A stretch of 24,256 bases of DNA from a virus: positions 1 to 24,256 of IMG/VR virus record IMGVR_UViG_3300014914_000040; one strand, 5' to 3'. Below are positions 1 to 8,143 of the stretch, piece after piece. Made by a program: the position numbers and the translations under genes. The notes under the pieces are model-generated. The model made no database searches. It saw only the letters and a program-made list of their open reading frames with translations, and was not told the DNA's origin. Within the stretch, counting starts at the first letter, position 1. Every line of letters starts with the position of its first letter.

Positions 1-23
1 GGCGTATTCATAGTATAGTATAG

Positions 24-971
24 TTATGATTTTGTAAAACTTGTCAATGGGTTTTCGCTTGTGCTGAATTCAACAAACGCGTCACCGGAACCTGTAATCC
101 TACGTTTCCAGGAATATGTAGGTGATGTGTTACAACCTTCAATCGATGTATTAGTAAATTGCACACTTAAAGGACTCGCTCCCGCTGACGGTAATGCGGT
201 GAATAATGCAACTGGCACAACTGCTAGAGATATGAAATCCGTTTCTGTTGCATCTCCATAATCTTGCGTTGCAGTTGGCGGATATGTACGCGTTTGGAAG
301 GTTGCATCATTGCCCCATTGTTGCACTGGTGGAGTTGGCAATTCTACCTGTGGTAAAATTTCCGCTGTTACGTTTTTTCCTGTTGGCCAAACTACATCTT
401 TTAGTATGCCCATAGTATGCCATACATTTGTAGTCGTTGGCGTGATAGAATAACCGTTAATATTAATAGAGCCAATTATATTAGCGATACCAATATATAC
501 TTTAGTTTGTATCTTTACAATCGCTGGCACGGTTGACGTTGAAAATAATGTCAATATCGGGATTGCGGTAGTGTAAGCATACAAAGCTCCATTGAAATTT
601 AAAGTATGTTCTGCATTTTTATTAGCTAATGGTGACGAAGCCCTTGCGGCCCATGCAAGAGCCGGTGTAGTATCAGTGCCGTATAACCTTGTATGACTCA
701 CAAGGCCAGGGTTCCATACATTACTTGTTATTGCCGTTGCCGCGCCGTCTGTAGCTAATACAGTTAATGTTACATCATAAGTTTGACCCGGTGAACCTGT
801 ATATACATGCGATGGGTTTTCACTTTCTGAGATTTCACCGTCTCCAAATTCCCATAACCATTCCCTCTGATACCCTGCATCAAGAGTGGTTGTATTTGTA
901 AAATTAACCGTTAACGGACTAACCCCACACTCTACATCTGCCGTGAAACTTACTGTGACAACTGGTGCCAT
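24..971 (-). CDS. PKD-domain virion protein, second PKD domain cut short
   Basis: This protein of 315 residues is probably an extracellular, tail-tip or fibre-associated adhesin. Residues 1-85 form a PKD (Ig-like) domain, with the hallmark WLWEFGDG at about 38-45, then NPSHVY and YDVTLTV. The middle has no motif I recognise. From about residue 250 a second PKD-like unit begins (VALFTALPSAGASPLSVQFTN) and reaches SENPLTSFTKS, where the ORF stops before the expected Y-x-V-x-L strand. The ATG has a strong ribosome site (GGGAGGGG, 8 nt upstream) and follows the hub-like gene's stop by 1 nt, so the two are probably cotranslated. The stop is TAA at 24-26. In-frame codons continue after it (LYYTMNT) to the window edge, so the gene may be interrupted rather than complete. 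The PKD call is firm; the role in the virion is inferred from position. Confidence 0.8.
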   Translation of the reverse strand: MAPVVTVSFTADVECGVSPLTVNFTNTTTLDAGYQREWLWEFGDGEISESENPSHVYTGSPGQTYDVTLTVLATDGAATAITSNVWNPGLVSHTRLYGTDTTPALAWAARASSPLANKNAEHTLNFNGALYAYTTAIPILTLFSTSTVPAIVKIQTKVYIGIANIIGSININGYSITPTTTNVWHTMGILKDVVWPTGKNVTAEILPQVELPTPPVQQWGNDATFQTRTYPPTATQDYGDATETDFISLAVVPVALFTALPSAGASPLSVQFTNTSIEGCNTSPTYSWKRRITGSGDAFVEFSTSENPLTSFTKS

Positions 972-972
972 A

Positions 973-2835
973 TTATATTCCCCTCCCTACACCGCGTGTA
1001 TTAACTACAATTCTATTTTCACCATCTGCTAAATTTAAATAATATTGCAGCCGTTTAATTATCCCACTGAATATAATATTACTATCACGTTCAATATCTA
1101 TCCTATCACCTATCTGCGCTGTCCGCCCTTCAAAAACAGGAATTTCAAATTGTGCCGTGTATGGATTTCCATGCTCTAATAAAACTGCATCACATATATT
1201 CCGGCAATGCGTATCAGTTTCTATATATGGATTTTCGTAAACATCCCCGGCCATAGTTGCCGTTATTCCGTTAACCGGCCTTTGTGCTGTGACAACTTTC
1301 ACCGCTTCTGTTGTACCCGTTCCGTATTTGATCTTAGTCCCTAATACAGTCAATGTATAATTAAAACTTGGTATAGCCCAATATTGAACCCCACCACCCT
1401 CAAGCATTACTATATTATGTTTTAACTGTATAACATAATCATCACCGTCAGTACTAAACGACCAATCCGCGCCGGTAATTGTTTTTGTATATGTATCAAA
1501 GGGGACAAGTGCAGTATCAAAACTCCCTGTTGATGTAAATGATATACTGTTTAACCCTTGTTTCCTTATCCTATGCTCTTGCACTACGTATTGGGTTGTT
1601 GTGTCAAAATTATTCCAATATACAACATCAGCTTGTACGGTTCTAGGATCGGTGTCTGTCTTGCTCCCTGAGTATTCCGCGATAGTTTCCCCGGACCCTA
1701 TTACAATTTCCGCGTTTACTTTTTGAACTGATCGCGTTGTTTGCTCATTGATTAAATTATCAAAATCAATTGTAAAATTTAAAGAGTTTTCAAAAATAAT
1801 CGACTCGTCAACTGTTAGAATATTTGAACTTGATAGCCAATTTTGAACCTCGGAATATACACGTAAATTCGGGTATAAATTCCCCTCAACTTTAGAACCG
1901 CTTAACTCTAGGAATTTTCTTGTTGTGTCAATTACGCTTTCATTTGATAAGCTCAAAACCGGATGTGCTGACGTTGATGTATAATCTTCTATAGTTACCC
2001 TGTCCTCTAGTATATTCCAACTTTTTTGATTAAGTACACTCTGGATTATATCTTTCATCGTGCTAAAATTATTAGCATATGTATAATTAAAACTGCCCGG
2101 AAATTGTAAGATTCTTGATGAGATAGGGATTATAATACCACCATCTTTTGTGCTTACAAAATAATCACTACCATCAATTACTGAATCATTGCCAACCCAC
2201 TCCACGCCCCATATAGGACTATGGCCGGTTGATAATGTCCCCGCATTGTTTGCATTAATTGATCCTGTATGTACATCGGTTATATTAGTTGATATATATT
2301 CTCCGCGTGTTTGATGAATGCCTGAATAATCATAACCACTAATGTTCAATGCTTGGTGGTCCTCATTGAAATTCACACGTTTTATTATGCCTGTAAATAT
2401 TGGTATTGAATCTAAAACTTGACCGGACATATCGGCTGCACCAAATGAGATAGACACAATTGTGTTAATTAAACTTGCTGGTTTTATTGGTATTGCCGCG
2501 TCAGGGTCTTGGTTTAAAACCAAACTAAACCTTGCCGCAGCATTGTCCTCGCGGGTGACTTGTATGCGGCCTGATATAAATTCAGATTGATTGATAGAGT
2601 TGATAATCACTTGCGCTGATACAAAGCCCGGAACGCCACTATTGAAAACCTCAACGCCAATGTCAGGGTATGATATAGTAAAGCCATAATTACCTATATC
2701 AACGAATTGGAAATCATCCGGTGAAGTCTTGGTTATTGTAAACCCATAATTACCTATATCAATATATGTTTGAGCTTGTATAGATTCGTCAGTTATTGCA
2801 AGCGCGTAATTACCTGTATCATCATGATCAGCCAT
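973..2835 (-). CDS. Putative tail hub / baseplate-like protein
   Basis: This 620-residue protein lies downstream of the tape measure gene, where siphophages carry the distal tail and hub genes. The N-terminus has three copies of a 20-residue unit centred on GNYxxxI at residues 8, 28 and 48. The body contains patterns common in phage hub or late-control-D-like proteins: a segment reading FTGIIKRVNF followed by LNISGYDYSG (roughly residues 145-170), and a C-terminal GDRIDIERD...IFSGIIKRLQYY region just before a GENRIVVNTRG end. Both 'sGiIkR' segments resemble the paired beta-barrels of gp27/hub proteins. The hub assignment is inference from these motifs and from order. The ATG start has no clear Shine-Dalgarno sequence; the leader instead holds a 14-bp tandem repeat. 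An alternative is a tail-associated fibre or receptor-binding protein. Confidence 0.6.
   Translation of the reverse strand: MADHDDTGNYALAITDESIQAQTYIDIGNYGFTITKTSPDDFQFVDIGNYGFTISYPDIGVEVFNSGVPGFVSAQVIINSINQSEFISGRIQVTREDNAAARFSLVLNQDPDAAIPIKPASLINTIVSISFGAADMSGQVLDSIPIFTGIIKRVNFNEDHQALNISGYDYSGIHQTRGEYISTNITDVHTGSINANNAGTLSTGHSPIWGVEWVGNDSVIDGSDYFVSTKDGGIIIPISSRILQFPGSFNYTYANNFSTMKDIIQSVLNQKSWNILEDRVTIEDYTSTSAHPVLSLSNESVIDTTRKFLELSGSKVEGNLYPNLRVYSEVQNWLSSSNILTVDESIIFENSLNFTIDFDNLINEQTTRSVQKVNAEIVIGSGETIAEYSGSKTDTDPRTVQADVVYWNNFDTTTQYVVQEHRIRKQGLNSISFTSTGSFDTALVPFDTYTKTITGADWSFSTDGDDYVIQLKHNIVMLEGGGVQYWAIPSFNYTLTVLGTKIKYGTGTTEAVKVVTAQRPVNGITATMAGDVYENPYIETDTHCRNICDAVLLEHGNPYTAQFEIPVFEGRTAQIGDRIDIERDSNIIFSGIIKRLQYYLNLADGENRIVVNTRGVGRGI
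2641..2820 (-). repeat. 60-bp in-frame repeat, three copies
   Basis: Three consecutive 60-bp units end in nearly the same block (ataattacctatatc on the plus strand) at 2686-2700, 2746-2760 and, slightly diverged, 2806-2820. On the minus strand they encode three 20-residue units with the core (D)xGNYxxxI at the N-terminus of the hub-like protein. The core is much better conserved than the rest of each unit, which suggests selection on the motif. Confidence 0.85.
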
Positions 2836-2851
2836 TGTATTTAATTATGTG

Positions 2852-2879
2852 TTATGTATTTCGGATTATGTATTTCGGA
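2852..2879. repeat. 14-bp perfect tandem duplication in a gene leader
   Basis: The 14-mer ttatgtatttcgga occurs twice head to tail (2852-2865 and 2866-2879). It lies in the 59-bp gap between the gene ending at 2895 and the hub-like gene starting at 2835. It is upstream of a start codon without a clear ribosome site. Function is unknown; it may be a simple slippage duplication. Confidence 0.9.
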
Positions 2880-2894
2880 TTTTAGAAAACAATA

Positions 2895-3302
2895 TTACAC
2901 GCCTACCATTGTTGGTGTTACCGCGACTGTTTTTGTGTCTAACACGTTAAAAGGTGCTCCTGAAAATTGCTTGACCGCGATAAGCTCACCGGCTGTACCT
3001 GTAGAGACATTACATATAAAACTTCCATAAACATTTCCCCAATCCGTAGTAGCGGTGAAAGTTTTTTCAAGATTTGTTGCCGTATCTGTTACTATAGTCC
3101 AGTCCGCGTCAAGTAACTGTATCCTTGCATAACCTGACAATGCAAGCTCTGTTATAGTGGACAAAGTTGATCCGACAACTGGCTCTGTGGCATCAGTATA
3201 TAACCCTAAATAAAGAGCATCAGCCCCCCTATCAGATTGATCATTTTCGAAATACCACGTTAAAAGTGACGTAATCCCTTCTGTTACTAATTTTCCCGCC
3301 AT
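2895..3302 (-). CDS. Small virion-type protein, function unknown
   Basis: This 135-residue protein has the style of many short phage tail or fibre proteins. An N-terminal helix-like segment (KLVTEGITSLLTWYFEN) is followed by ALYLGLYTDATEPVVGST, and the remainder is beta-rich and Thr/Ala/Gly-rich with few charged residues. The ATG has a strong GGAGGTG ribosome site 8 nt upstream, formed by the last codons of the preceding gene, whose stop is 3 nt away; translation is probably coupled. Position between the tape measure and the hub-like gene suggests a tail-tip component. I recognise no defined domain. Confidence 0.75.
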   Translation of the reverse strand: MAGKLVTEGITSLLTWYFENDQSDRGADALYLGLYTDATEPVVGSTLSTITELALSGYARIQLLDADWTIVTDTATNLEKTFTATTDWGNVYGSFICNVSTGTAGELIAVKQFSGAPFNVLDTKTVAVTPTMVGV

Positions 3303-3305
3303 TGT

Positions 3306-3710
3306 TTACACCTCCGATAATATTAAATTTAAAGTCCTTGAATTATTAGTTTGATCGTTATCTGTACTAAATGACAATACCTGCACCGTCCCCGTAAACT
3401 CTGATATTTCAGTATAGGTGCTGTCCTCAGTCCATATAGTTAATGCTGTCCTGTATCCTGATTCATATAGCGTTTGGAAGTATACCTGGGTTACTATATC
3501 ATAAACAGAAATAGATAGATTTATGACTTTTTTATTAAACCTGATAGTCTGGGTGATCAATGTACCATCTTGTGTGCGTCGTGAATTAACAGGGTTTAGA
3601 TGCTCCATACTATAACTCATACCGCCCGGTGCGTCTTCAAAATATAAAGTTTTATTACCTAAACTAAAACTTACATCTGGTGTAAATTCTAATAATTTTA
3701 TTGTAGCCAT
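3306..3710 (-). CDS. Putative distal-tail-region protein, function unknown
   Basis: This 134-residue protein directly follows the tape measure gene, a position often taken by a minor or distal tail protein. It is predicted beta-rich and has no signal peptide. Recognisable stretches are NKTLYFEDAPGGMSYSMEHLNP near the start (residues about 19-40, only partly typical of anything known) and TEISEFTGTVQVLSFSTD near the end. The ribosome site (GAGGT, about 12 nt upstream) is weak. The coding call is supported by length, packing and frame. A Dit-like role is possible from position only. Confidence 0.75.
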   Translation of the reverse strand: MATIKLLEFTPDVSFSLGNKTLYFEDAPGGMSYSMEHLNPVNSRRTQDGTLITQTIRFNKKVINLSISVYDIVTQVYFQTLYESGYRTALTIWTEDSTYTEISEFTGTVQVLSFSTDNDQTNNSRTLNLILSEV

Positions 3711-3728
3711 TTTATATTAATACCTCAA

Positions 3729-5906
3729 TCAATACGGGTTTTTCTTCCTGCTTCGAATTATATTTATATTTTTAATCTCACTTATAAACTCAGCCGCTAC
3801 GTTTTCTGTAGCTGTCACAGGGAATGATTTATCGTTCATGATTAAATTTACATTAGCCGCCGGGCTGGTTGATCCCTGCACCTCTCCGCCTTCATTAAAC
3901 TTTTGAACTGGCAGGGCGTTGAATAGTCCGGCGATATCACCACGGTTAAACGCTTGCGCCGCTCCACGTCCTAATTTTTTTACTGACTCTTTACGTATAA
4001 CATGTTCGCCTGGCTCCGCCATAATTGGGACGGTATCACCACCGCCATAACCGGGTATGTGTCCGCCTGTATTAAATCCGGGGCCAAACCGTGTAGCTTT
4101 TCTAGGATCAGAATCTTGCAACGGACCTACGAAATCTTGTGAAGCTTGAGCGGCTTTCTGCCTTGCCGCCGCCGCCTTTGAAAGAGTATCAACCAGTTTT
4201 AACATTACTTCATTTTCTTCTAGCATTTTTTGTTTGCGCTGTTCACTTGCGGCATTTTGTGCCTCTGAAGCTTGTACAGACGCGGCTTTGGCGGCTATTA
4301 ATTCTGCCTCTTTAGCTTTCTGTTTATCAATACCTTCTGTTGAAGTTTCAACTAACCGTTTATTTACCGATGATATCCGTTTCTCTAACTCTTCTGAATC
4401 GGTAGCTATGGTATCTGCCGCACCCGATGTGATACCTATAAAATCGGTAACTTTTGCAATACCAATAATTGAATCGTTTATGGTTGATGACATTTGCAAC
4501 CATGCTTTTTGTACTTCTAAAACTGTACGTATTCCAAATGAACTGATTGCTTTGAATAATGGTATCAATACATCAATAGCGGCTTTTATTGCTGGCAATG
4601 CCTCTGTACCAATTGTCTGGGCCATGTTATTAAACGCGGCACCTAACCTTCTAAGCTGTACACCTGTCGCGCTCATTCGAGTATCGACTTCCTTGTTGAT
4701 AGAATCCGTATCTTTTAACGCATTATTTGTAACTTCAATTGACAACCCCATCCCGTCAAAAACTTCTGACATTTTGCCAGCTTGCAGAATACCGGATAAT
4801 ATTGATGTAGTTGCGATTTTTTGATTATTAGACATTGTTTGAAATGCTGTTGACACATCTAATAAGATATCTTTTCCTGATCGCAATTTGCCATTTAAAT
4901 CAGTTTGACTTATACCTAATCTAGTTAATTCGTCAACAACAGGTTTCTGGCTACCAACCAAGCGTAATAATCCTGATTTTAAAGCTTGCGCCGCTTCGGA
5001 ACCGGAACCAAATACAGATATAACAGGTGTTAATAATCCCGCTGTTTCTTCAAAACTAAACCCCATCTTTTTTGCAATCGGCGCAATATCACGCATTCCG
5101 TTGCCCAGCTCTCGGACATTAGTTGCGTATTTATTAGACGTTGCATTTAAGATATTTATTAATCTTTCCGCTTCTGAGGCTGGAGCTTTAAATCCGTTTA
5201 AGGTACGCACTAATAATTCTGACGCTTCCGCCGCTTCTAATTCTGAGGCTACAACTAATTTCAATGACGCTTCGGTTAACAAAAACGCTTCTGATATGTC
5301 AAACCCCGCTTGTTTAAAATCCGCCGCGCTCTGCAATACCTCCGCCGATGACACGCCAAATTGAACCGCTAACTTTTCCGATGTATCTGCGAATTGTTCG
5401 GCACTTCCTTCTGTATCGCTTAATACTTTTTGTAAGTCTAACAATGCGTCCTCAAATTTAATAGCTTCCTTGACAGCCTTAACACCAAAGGCCCCGGCTA
5501 TGATCGTACCTATGGTGGCCACTTTGGCTCCCATTGTTACTAAACCGCCTTTTATTTTTCTGAACGATTTTAAAAGGCTACTATTCCCACTTGCTAATTC
5601 CCTATTATTCTTTTTTATTTTATTTGTCATAGAGGTGTGAGCGCGCCGTATATCATTGGCGGAAGCTGTACCACTATTTTTAATCTTTTTATATGCGGCT
5701 TTGGCGTCTGCGGTAGATTTTTTTATATCTTTCTCCATACGTATTCCAGTTTTTTTAAACGCATCCGCTATTTCGTCTGATTCTTTTTTTGCAACTTCAG
5801 CCATTTTGTCAAAAGATTTCCTGGTTTCTCTCTCTAAATCGTTAATACTGGCTTGTGCATCTGAAGTATCGCCGGTTATATTTATTTCCGCTTTACGTTT
5901 TGCCAT
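3729..5906 (-). CDS. Tail tape measure protein
   Basis: This protein of 725 residues sets tail length and is threaded through the tube. Residues about 15-110 are Lys/Glu/Ala-rich and coiled-coil-like. A hydrophobic Gly/Ala segment (GGLVTMGAKVATIGTIIAGA) lies at about 118-137. It is followed by the TP901/PhageMin_Tail-type core with FEDALLDLQKVLSDTEGSAE, ELGNGMRDIAPIAKKMG and GLLTPVISVFGSGSEAAQAL. At 611-640 is the typical C-terminal motif GGHIPGYGGGDTVPIMAEPGE and HVIRKE. With the usual 1.5 A per residue, the tail would be roughly 110 nm long (inference). The ATG overlaps the stop of the preceding gene by one base (TAATG), as is common for chaperone/tape-measure pairs. This is the longest tail gene and the clearest evidence for a long-tailed virion. 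Confidence 0.93.
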   Translation of the reverse strand: MAKRKAEINITGDTSDAQASINDLERETRKSFDKMAEVAKKESDEIADAFKKTGIRMEKDIKKSTADAKAAYKKIKNSGTASANDIRRAHTSMTNKIKKNNRELASGNSSLLKSFRKIKGGLVTMGAKVATIGTIIAGAFGVKAVKEAIKFEDALLDLQKVLSDTEGSAEQFADTSEKLAVQFGVSSAEVLQSAADFKQAGFDISEAFLLTEASLKLVVASELEAAEASELLVRTLNGFKAPASEAERLINILNATSNKYATNVRELGNGMRDIAPIAKKMGFSFEETAGLLTPVISVFGSGSEAAQALKSGLLRLVGSQKPVVDELTRLGISQTDLNGKLRSGKDILLDVSTAFQTMSNNQKIATTSILSGILQAGKMSEVFDGMGLSIEVTNNALKDTDSINKEVDTRMSATGVQLRRLGAAFNNMAQTIGTEALPAIKAAIDVLIPLFKAISSFGIRTVLEVQKAWLQMSSTINDSIIGIAKVTDFIGITSGAADTIATDSEELEKRISSVNKRLVETSTEGIDKQKAKEAELIAAKAASVQASEAQNAASEQRKQKMLEENEVMLKLVDTLSKAAAARQKAAQASQDFVGPLQDSDPRKATRFGPGFNTGGHIPGYGGGDTVPIMAEPGEHVIRKESVKKLGRGAAQAFNRGDIAGLFNALPVQKFNEGGEVQGSTSPAANVNLIMNDKSFPVTATENVAAEFISEIKNINIIRSRKKNPY

Positions 5907-6496
5907 TATTGGTTATTTCCTCTTGGTTTAACAGGTAGTCCTAATTTCCTGAAAGCCGCCGCAGGGTCTGTAGGTTTCTGTTTAATCCCTAACCGCTCGG
6001 CAATCGTTATTATAAAACTATCAAATACTTTTACCGGGTAATTAATTATATCACTGTAACTATGGCCATTGGCTATAAGAAAGTCTATACAATTTATAAG
6101 GCCATCTTTTTCCTTCAGCTTAGTACCAGGGATATCGTTTTTCTTTTTATCCAAGGTACTATCTTTTTCAGGAAAATTAAACTCAATCATGTATTTAACT
6201 AACCCGCTACTTGCTTCAACTGGTATTTCATCGCTTGACACGTTTAAGGTTCCAGCGGCTAATGAAATCAACATAACGGCGGCCTGTTCGCTGTTCGGGT
6301 CCTGTTCCTGCATGTATACAATACGGTTTAAAATATTGATTTCTTTAACCTTTAATAAACGCATGAAAACTATAAACCCGGTACCATCTGCCATGTTAAT
6401 AGGTATCGGTAATTCTTCAAAAAATTCCACATCTTGCCTGATTAATTTTTCTACGGGTGCTTTTTTATTGTTATCTGGTTTTGTGTATGCGTCCAT
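5906..6496 (-). CDS. Putative tail assembly chaperone (GT-like)
   Basis: This 196-residue protein is encoded between the tube-like gene and the tape measure gene, the position of tail assembly chaperones (lambda G/GT). Residues about 25-110 contain VEFFEELPIPINMADGTGF and RLLKVKEINILNRIVYMQEQ, typical of the chaperone N-terminal domain. A Lys-rich linker (KKKNDIPGTKLKEKDG, about 117-132) leads to a C-terminal part with ANGHSYSDIINYPVKVFDSF that resembles the T-type half. Unlike lambda, both parts are read in one frame, so no frameshift is needed for the long product. The start ATG is preceded by a GGGG-type weak ribosome site. The functional name rests on position and weak motifs. Confidence 0.6.
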   Translation of the reverse strand: MDAYTKPDNNKKAPVEKLIRQDVEFFEELPIPINMADGTGFIVFMRLLKVKEINILNRIVYMQEQDPNSEQAAVMLISLAAGTLNVSSDEIPVEASSGLVKYMIEFNFPEKDSTLDKKKNDIPGTKLKEKDGLINCIDFLIANGHSYSDIINYPVKVFDSFIITIAERLGIKQKPTDPAAAFRKLGLPVKPRGNNQ

Positions 6497-6514
6497 TTAA
6501 GCCCCTATAATATT

Positions 6515-6554
6515 GGCCCCCCATCAGCCGGTAGGTAAAAGCTAACAAGGGGCC
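6515..6554 (-). promoter_or_regulatory. Inverted repeat between tube-like and chaperone-like genes
   Basis: GGCCCC at 6515-6520 pairs with GGGGCC at 6549-6554. An inner AGC/GCT pair (6526-6528 with 6541-6543) closes a 12-nt loop. The element lies in the 81-nt gap after the tube-like gene. No T-run follows on the minus strand, so a simple intrinsic terminator is unlikely. An mRNA-processing or attenuation hairpin that lowers expression of downstream genes is an inference. Confidence 0.45.
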
Positions 6555-6577
6555 ATCAATTCTAACTATGAAAATTA

Positions 6578-7348
6578 TTAACCGTGTAGAACCGCGCCGA
6601 AAGGCTCTGATGGCGTTACCGTTTTGTCTACCAATATATTAAGAATTACAGATACTTCAGACGCTTCCGTGGATGATAATGGGCTGTCACCATCTGGCTT
6701 AACTTCACAGTTCTGTATAATCCATGTAAAATCATCGCCATTTTGAGCGGTAAATTCCAAGCGAGCTGAACCTTTAACACTTGCATCTGCACCAGGTACA
6801 ACCTTTTCCCGGACACGGGCCGCACTTGTGTAGTCTAATTCAAGAGCTAAGCCTGTTGTTATAGCTCCGCCGTCAATTATCTTGATCTCTCCTGTAATCG
6901 CATTTTCTATACTGTAATCCGTATCAAGTGTATACGTTGGTGAGCCGGCATTACCAGTAACCACTAAAGAAGAAATATTGCTTTCCACGGTAAATATTGA
7001 ACGATCCAAAAGTACCGGGGCATTATGTAGCTCTGTTGTGATACTTGATCCTGTTTGCGTCTGAGTCGTGGTCCCATTGCCAAATAAAAGAATATTCCAC
7101 ATTTCAGCAAAAAGTTCGTCCACGGTAAAAGATAAAGACATACCAATATCTGTTACAATATTTAAATCTTTCTGCCTTGATCGAGTTGTGGCATTATACC
7201 CAAAGTGCTCAATTTCTGTTATTGCTTTTTGGATCGCTAACGCGGGAATATTACCCATGTCAAGGTATCCATTCCCGGCGGCTCCGTCTTGGCCACCATC
7301 ATTAAAAAATACTCTCCCACCGCCTATTAATATATCAGTCGTTGCCAT
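6578..7348 (-). CDS. Putative major tail tube protein
   Basis: This 256-residue protein lies between the terminator-like and chaperone-like genes, where siphophages encode the tube subunit. It begins MATTDILIGGGRVFFN and has DMGNIPALAIQKAITEIEHFGY (residues about 30-51), a pattern seen in tube proteins: a tube strand followed by discussion of baseline 'difference' residues. It then has LSFTVDELFAEMWNILLFG and a beta-rich C-terminus ending in VSVILNILVDKT...FGAVLHG. The middle part (about 125-165) resembles an inserted Ig-like domain. The ribosome site AAGGAG lies 9 nt upstream. A hairpin follows the stop. Assignment is by order and general features; a generic tail structural protein is the alternative. 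Confidence 0.6.
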   Translation of the reverse strand: MATTDILIGGGRVFFNDGGQDGAAGNGYLDMGNIPALAIQKAITEIEHFGYNATTRSRQKDLNIVTDIGMSLSFTVDELFAEMWNILLFGNGTTTQTQTGSSITTELHNAPVLLDRSIFTVESNISSLVVTGNAGSPTYTLDTDYSIENAITGEIKIIDGGAITTGLALELDYTSAARVREKVVPGADASVKGSARLEFTAQNGDDFTWIIQNCEVKPDGDSPLSSTEASEVSVILNILVDKTVTPSEPFGAVLHG

Positions 7349-7361
7349 TTTTCATACTCCT

Positions 7362-7808
7362 TTATTCATAAGGTTTAAAAGCTTTTGTTATATATTCCAC
7401 TTCAAATACCATTGATATCGTTCCAAGTTTCTTATTCGCTTTTTCAAAATCTAGTAATGCGTTCTGTACTGGTTTTAAATTAATTACTAATCCGCCAAGG
7501 GTACAGTTCTGGCCTATGACAGTTATAATATCGGCTATGACCTCTCTTGCTGTTGATGTTGATGTACTTGCCTGTACTCTTGCTTCAACTTCAATTGTTA
7601 AAGTATAATAATGTTGTAATCCTTTAACCTCAACCACTTCTTGCGTGTCTCGCAAATCCATACCGGGCAAATCAATCTCTTGGAACGGGGTTGATTTCCA
7701 CTCAAAAACATTTGATCCTAAATTCGTTTTATGTCCATATAATTTCGTATTTTTTTGGAATATTGAAATTAATTCAGTGATAATTCTTTGCCGTCTTGAG
7801 TTTGCCAT
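7362..7808 (-). CDS. Putative tail terminator / completion protein (gpU-like)
   Basis: This 148-residue protein precedes the tube-like gene, the usual place of the factor that caps the growing tail and joins it to the head. It matches the general pattern of such proteins: an N-terminal helix (RQRIITELISIF), LPGMDLRDTQEVVEVKG in the middle, a central strand YYTLTIEVEARVQ, then a helix with REVIADIITVIGQNCTLGGL (about 88-107), and a final strand (GTISMVFEVEYITK). The phrase 'tLGGLv' before the last strands is common in phage minor tail/terminator proteins. There is no clear ribosome site before the ATG, which lies 3 nt after the previous stop, so reinitiation is likely. The functional name is inference. 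Confidence 0.55.
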   Translation of the reverse strand: MANSRRQRIITELISIFQKNTKLYGHKTNLGSNVFEWKSTPFQEIDLPGMDLRDTQEVVEVKGLQHYYTLTIEVEARVQASTSTSTAREVIADIITVIGQNCTLGGLVINLKPVQNALLDFEKANKKLGTISMVFEVEYITKAFKPYE

Positions 7809-7811
7809 TTT

Positions 7812-8141
7812 TTATGTTAGATTCGGAAACACACTCATATTTTTAATATCAGAATGCCATTCACCGGTTGAAATAACTATATATGCTTGGATTTGCCATA
7901 CTCCAGATTCGTCAAGATCGCCCGCAATTGCTGTATATTTTAATCCGCCATCTGTGCCATCTGTTATAAAAACACCAGGTCTTGTAAGTAAAGTGCCAGA
8001 CGGATTTTTTAATAATATATTTTTTGTGATCGCACTGGAAATATCAACCGGGACATTATCATTTTTTATCGTTGTTTCCATTATTGTTCCAATGTCGCCA
8101 ACATGTACTTCTTCCACGATTTCCGTATTTGCAGTTGACAT
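7812..8141 (-). CDS. BppU-N-like Ig-fold virion protein
   Basis: This 109-residue protein closely follows the pattern of the BppU N-terminal (DUF2479-like) Ig domain found in phage baseplates and fibres. It has VHVGDIGTIMETTIKNDNVP near the start, then VDISSAITKNILLKNPSGTL, then DGTDGGLKYTAIAGDLDESG and VWQIQAYI. In that family the domain attaches receptor-binding proteins. The whole gene is one domain here, so it may be a small accessory subunit. A GGAG ribosome site lies 8 nt upstream of the ATG, and the gene starts 2 nt after the stop of the repeat-protein gene. Family resemblance is by eye; the exact role is unknown. Confidence 0.65.
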   Translation of the reverse strand: MSTANTEIVEEVHVGDIGTIMETTIKNDNVPVDISSAITKNILLKNPSGTLLTRPGVFITDGTDGGLKYTAIAGDLDESGVWQIQAYIVISTGEWHSDIKNMSVFPNLT

Positions 8142-8143
8142 AA

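Noticed and set aside
4234-4824. Plus-strand ORF of 196 residues opposite the tape measure gene
   Set aside because: It lies wholly inside a confidently assigned minus-strand gene, has no ribosome site and no recognisable domain.
5906-6496. Programmed -1 frameshift in the chaperone-like gene at the AAAAAGAAAAAC run
   Set aside because: The long product is already encoded in one frame and no canonical X-XXY-YYZ heptamer in frame was found.
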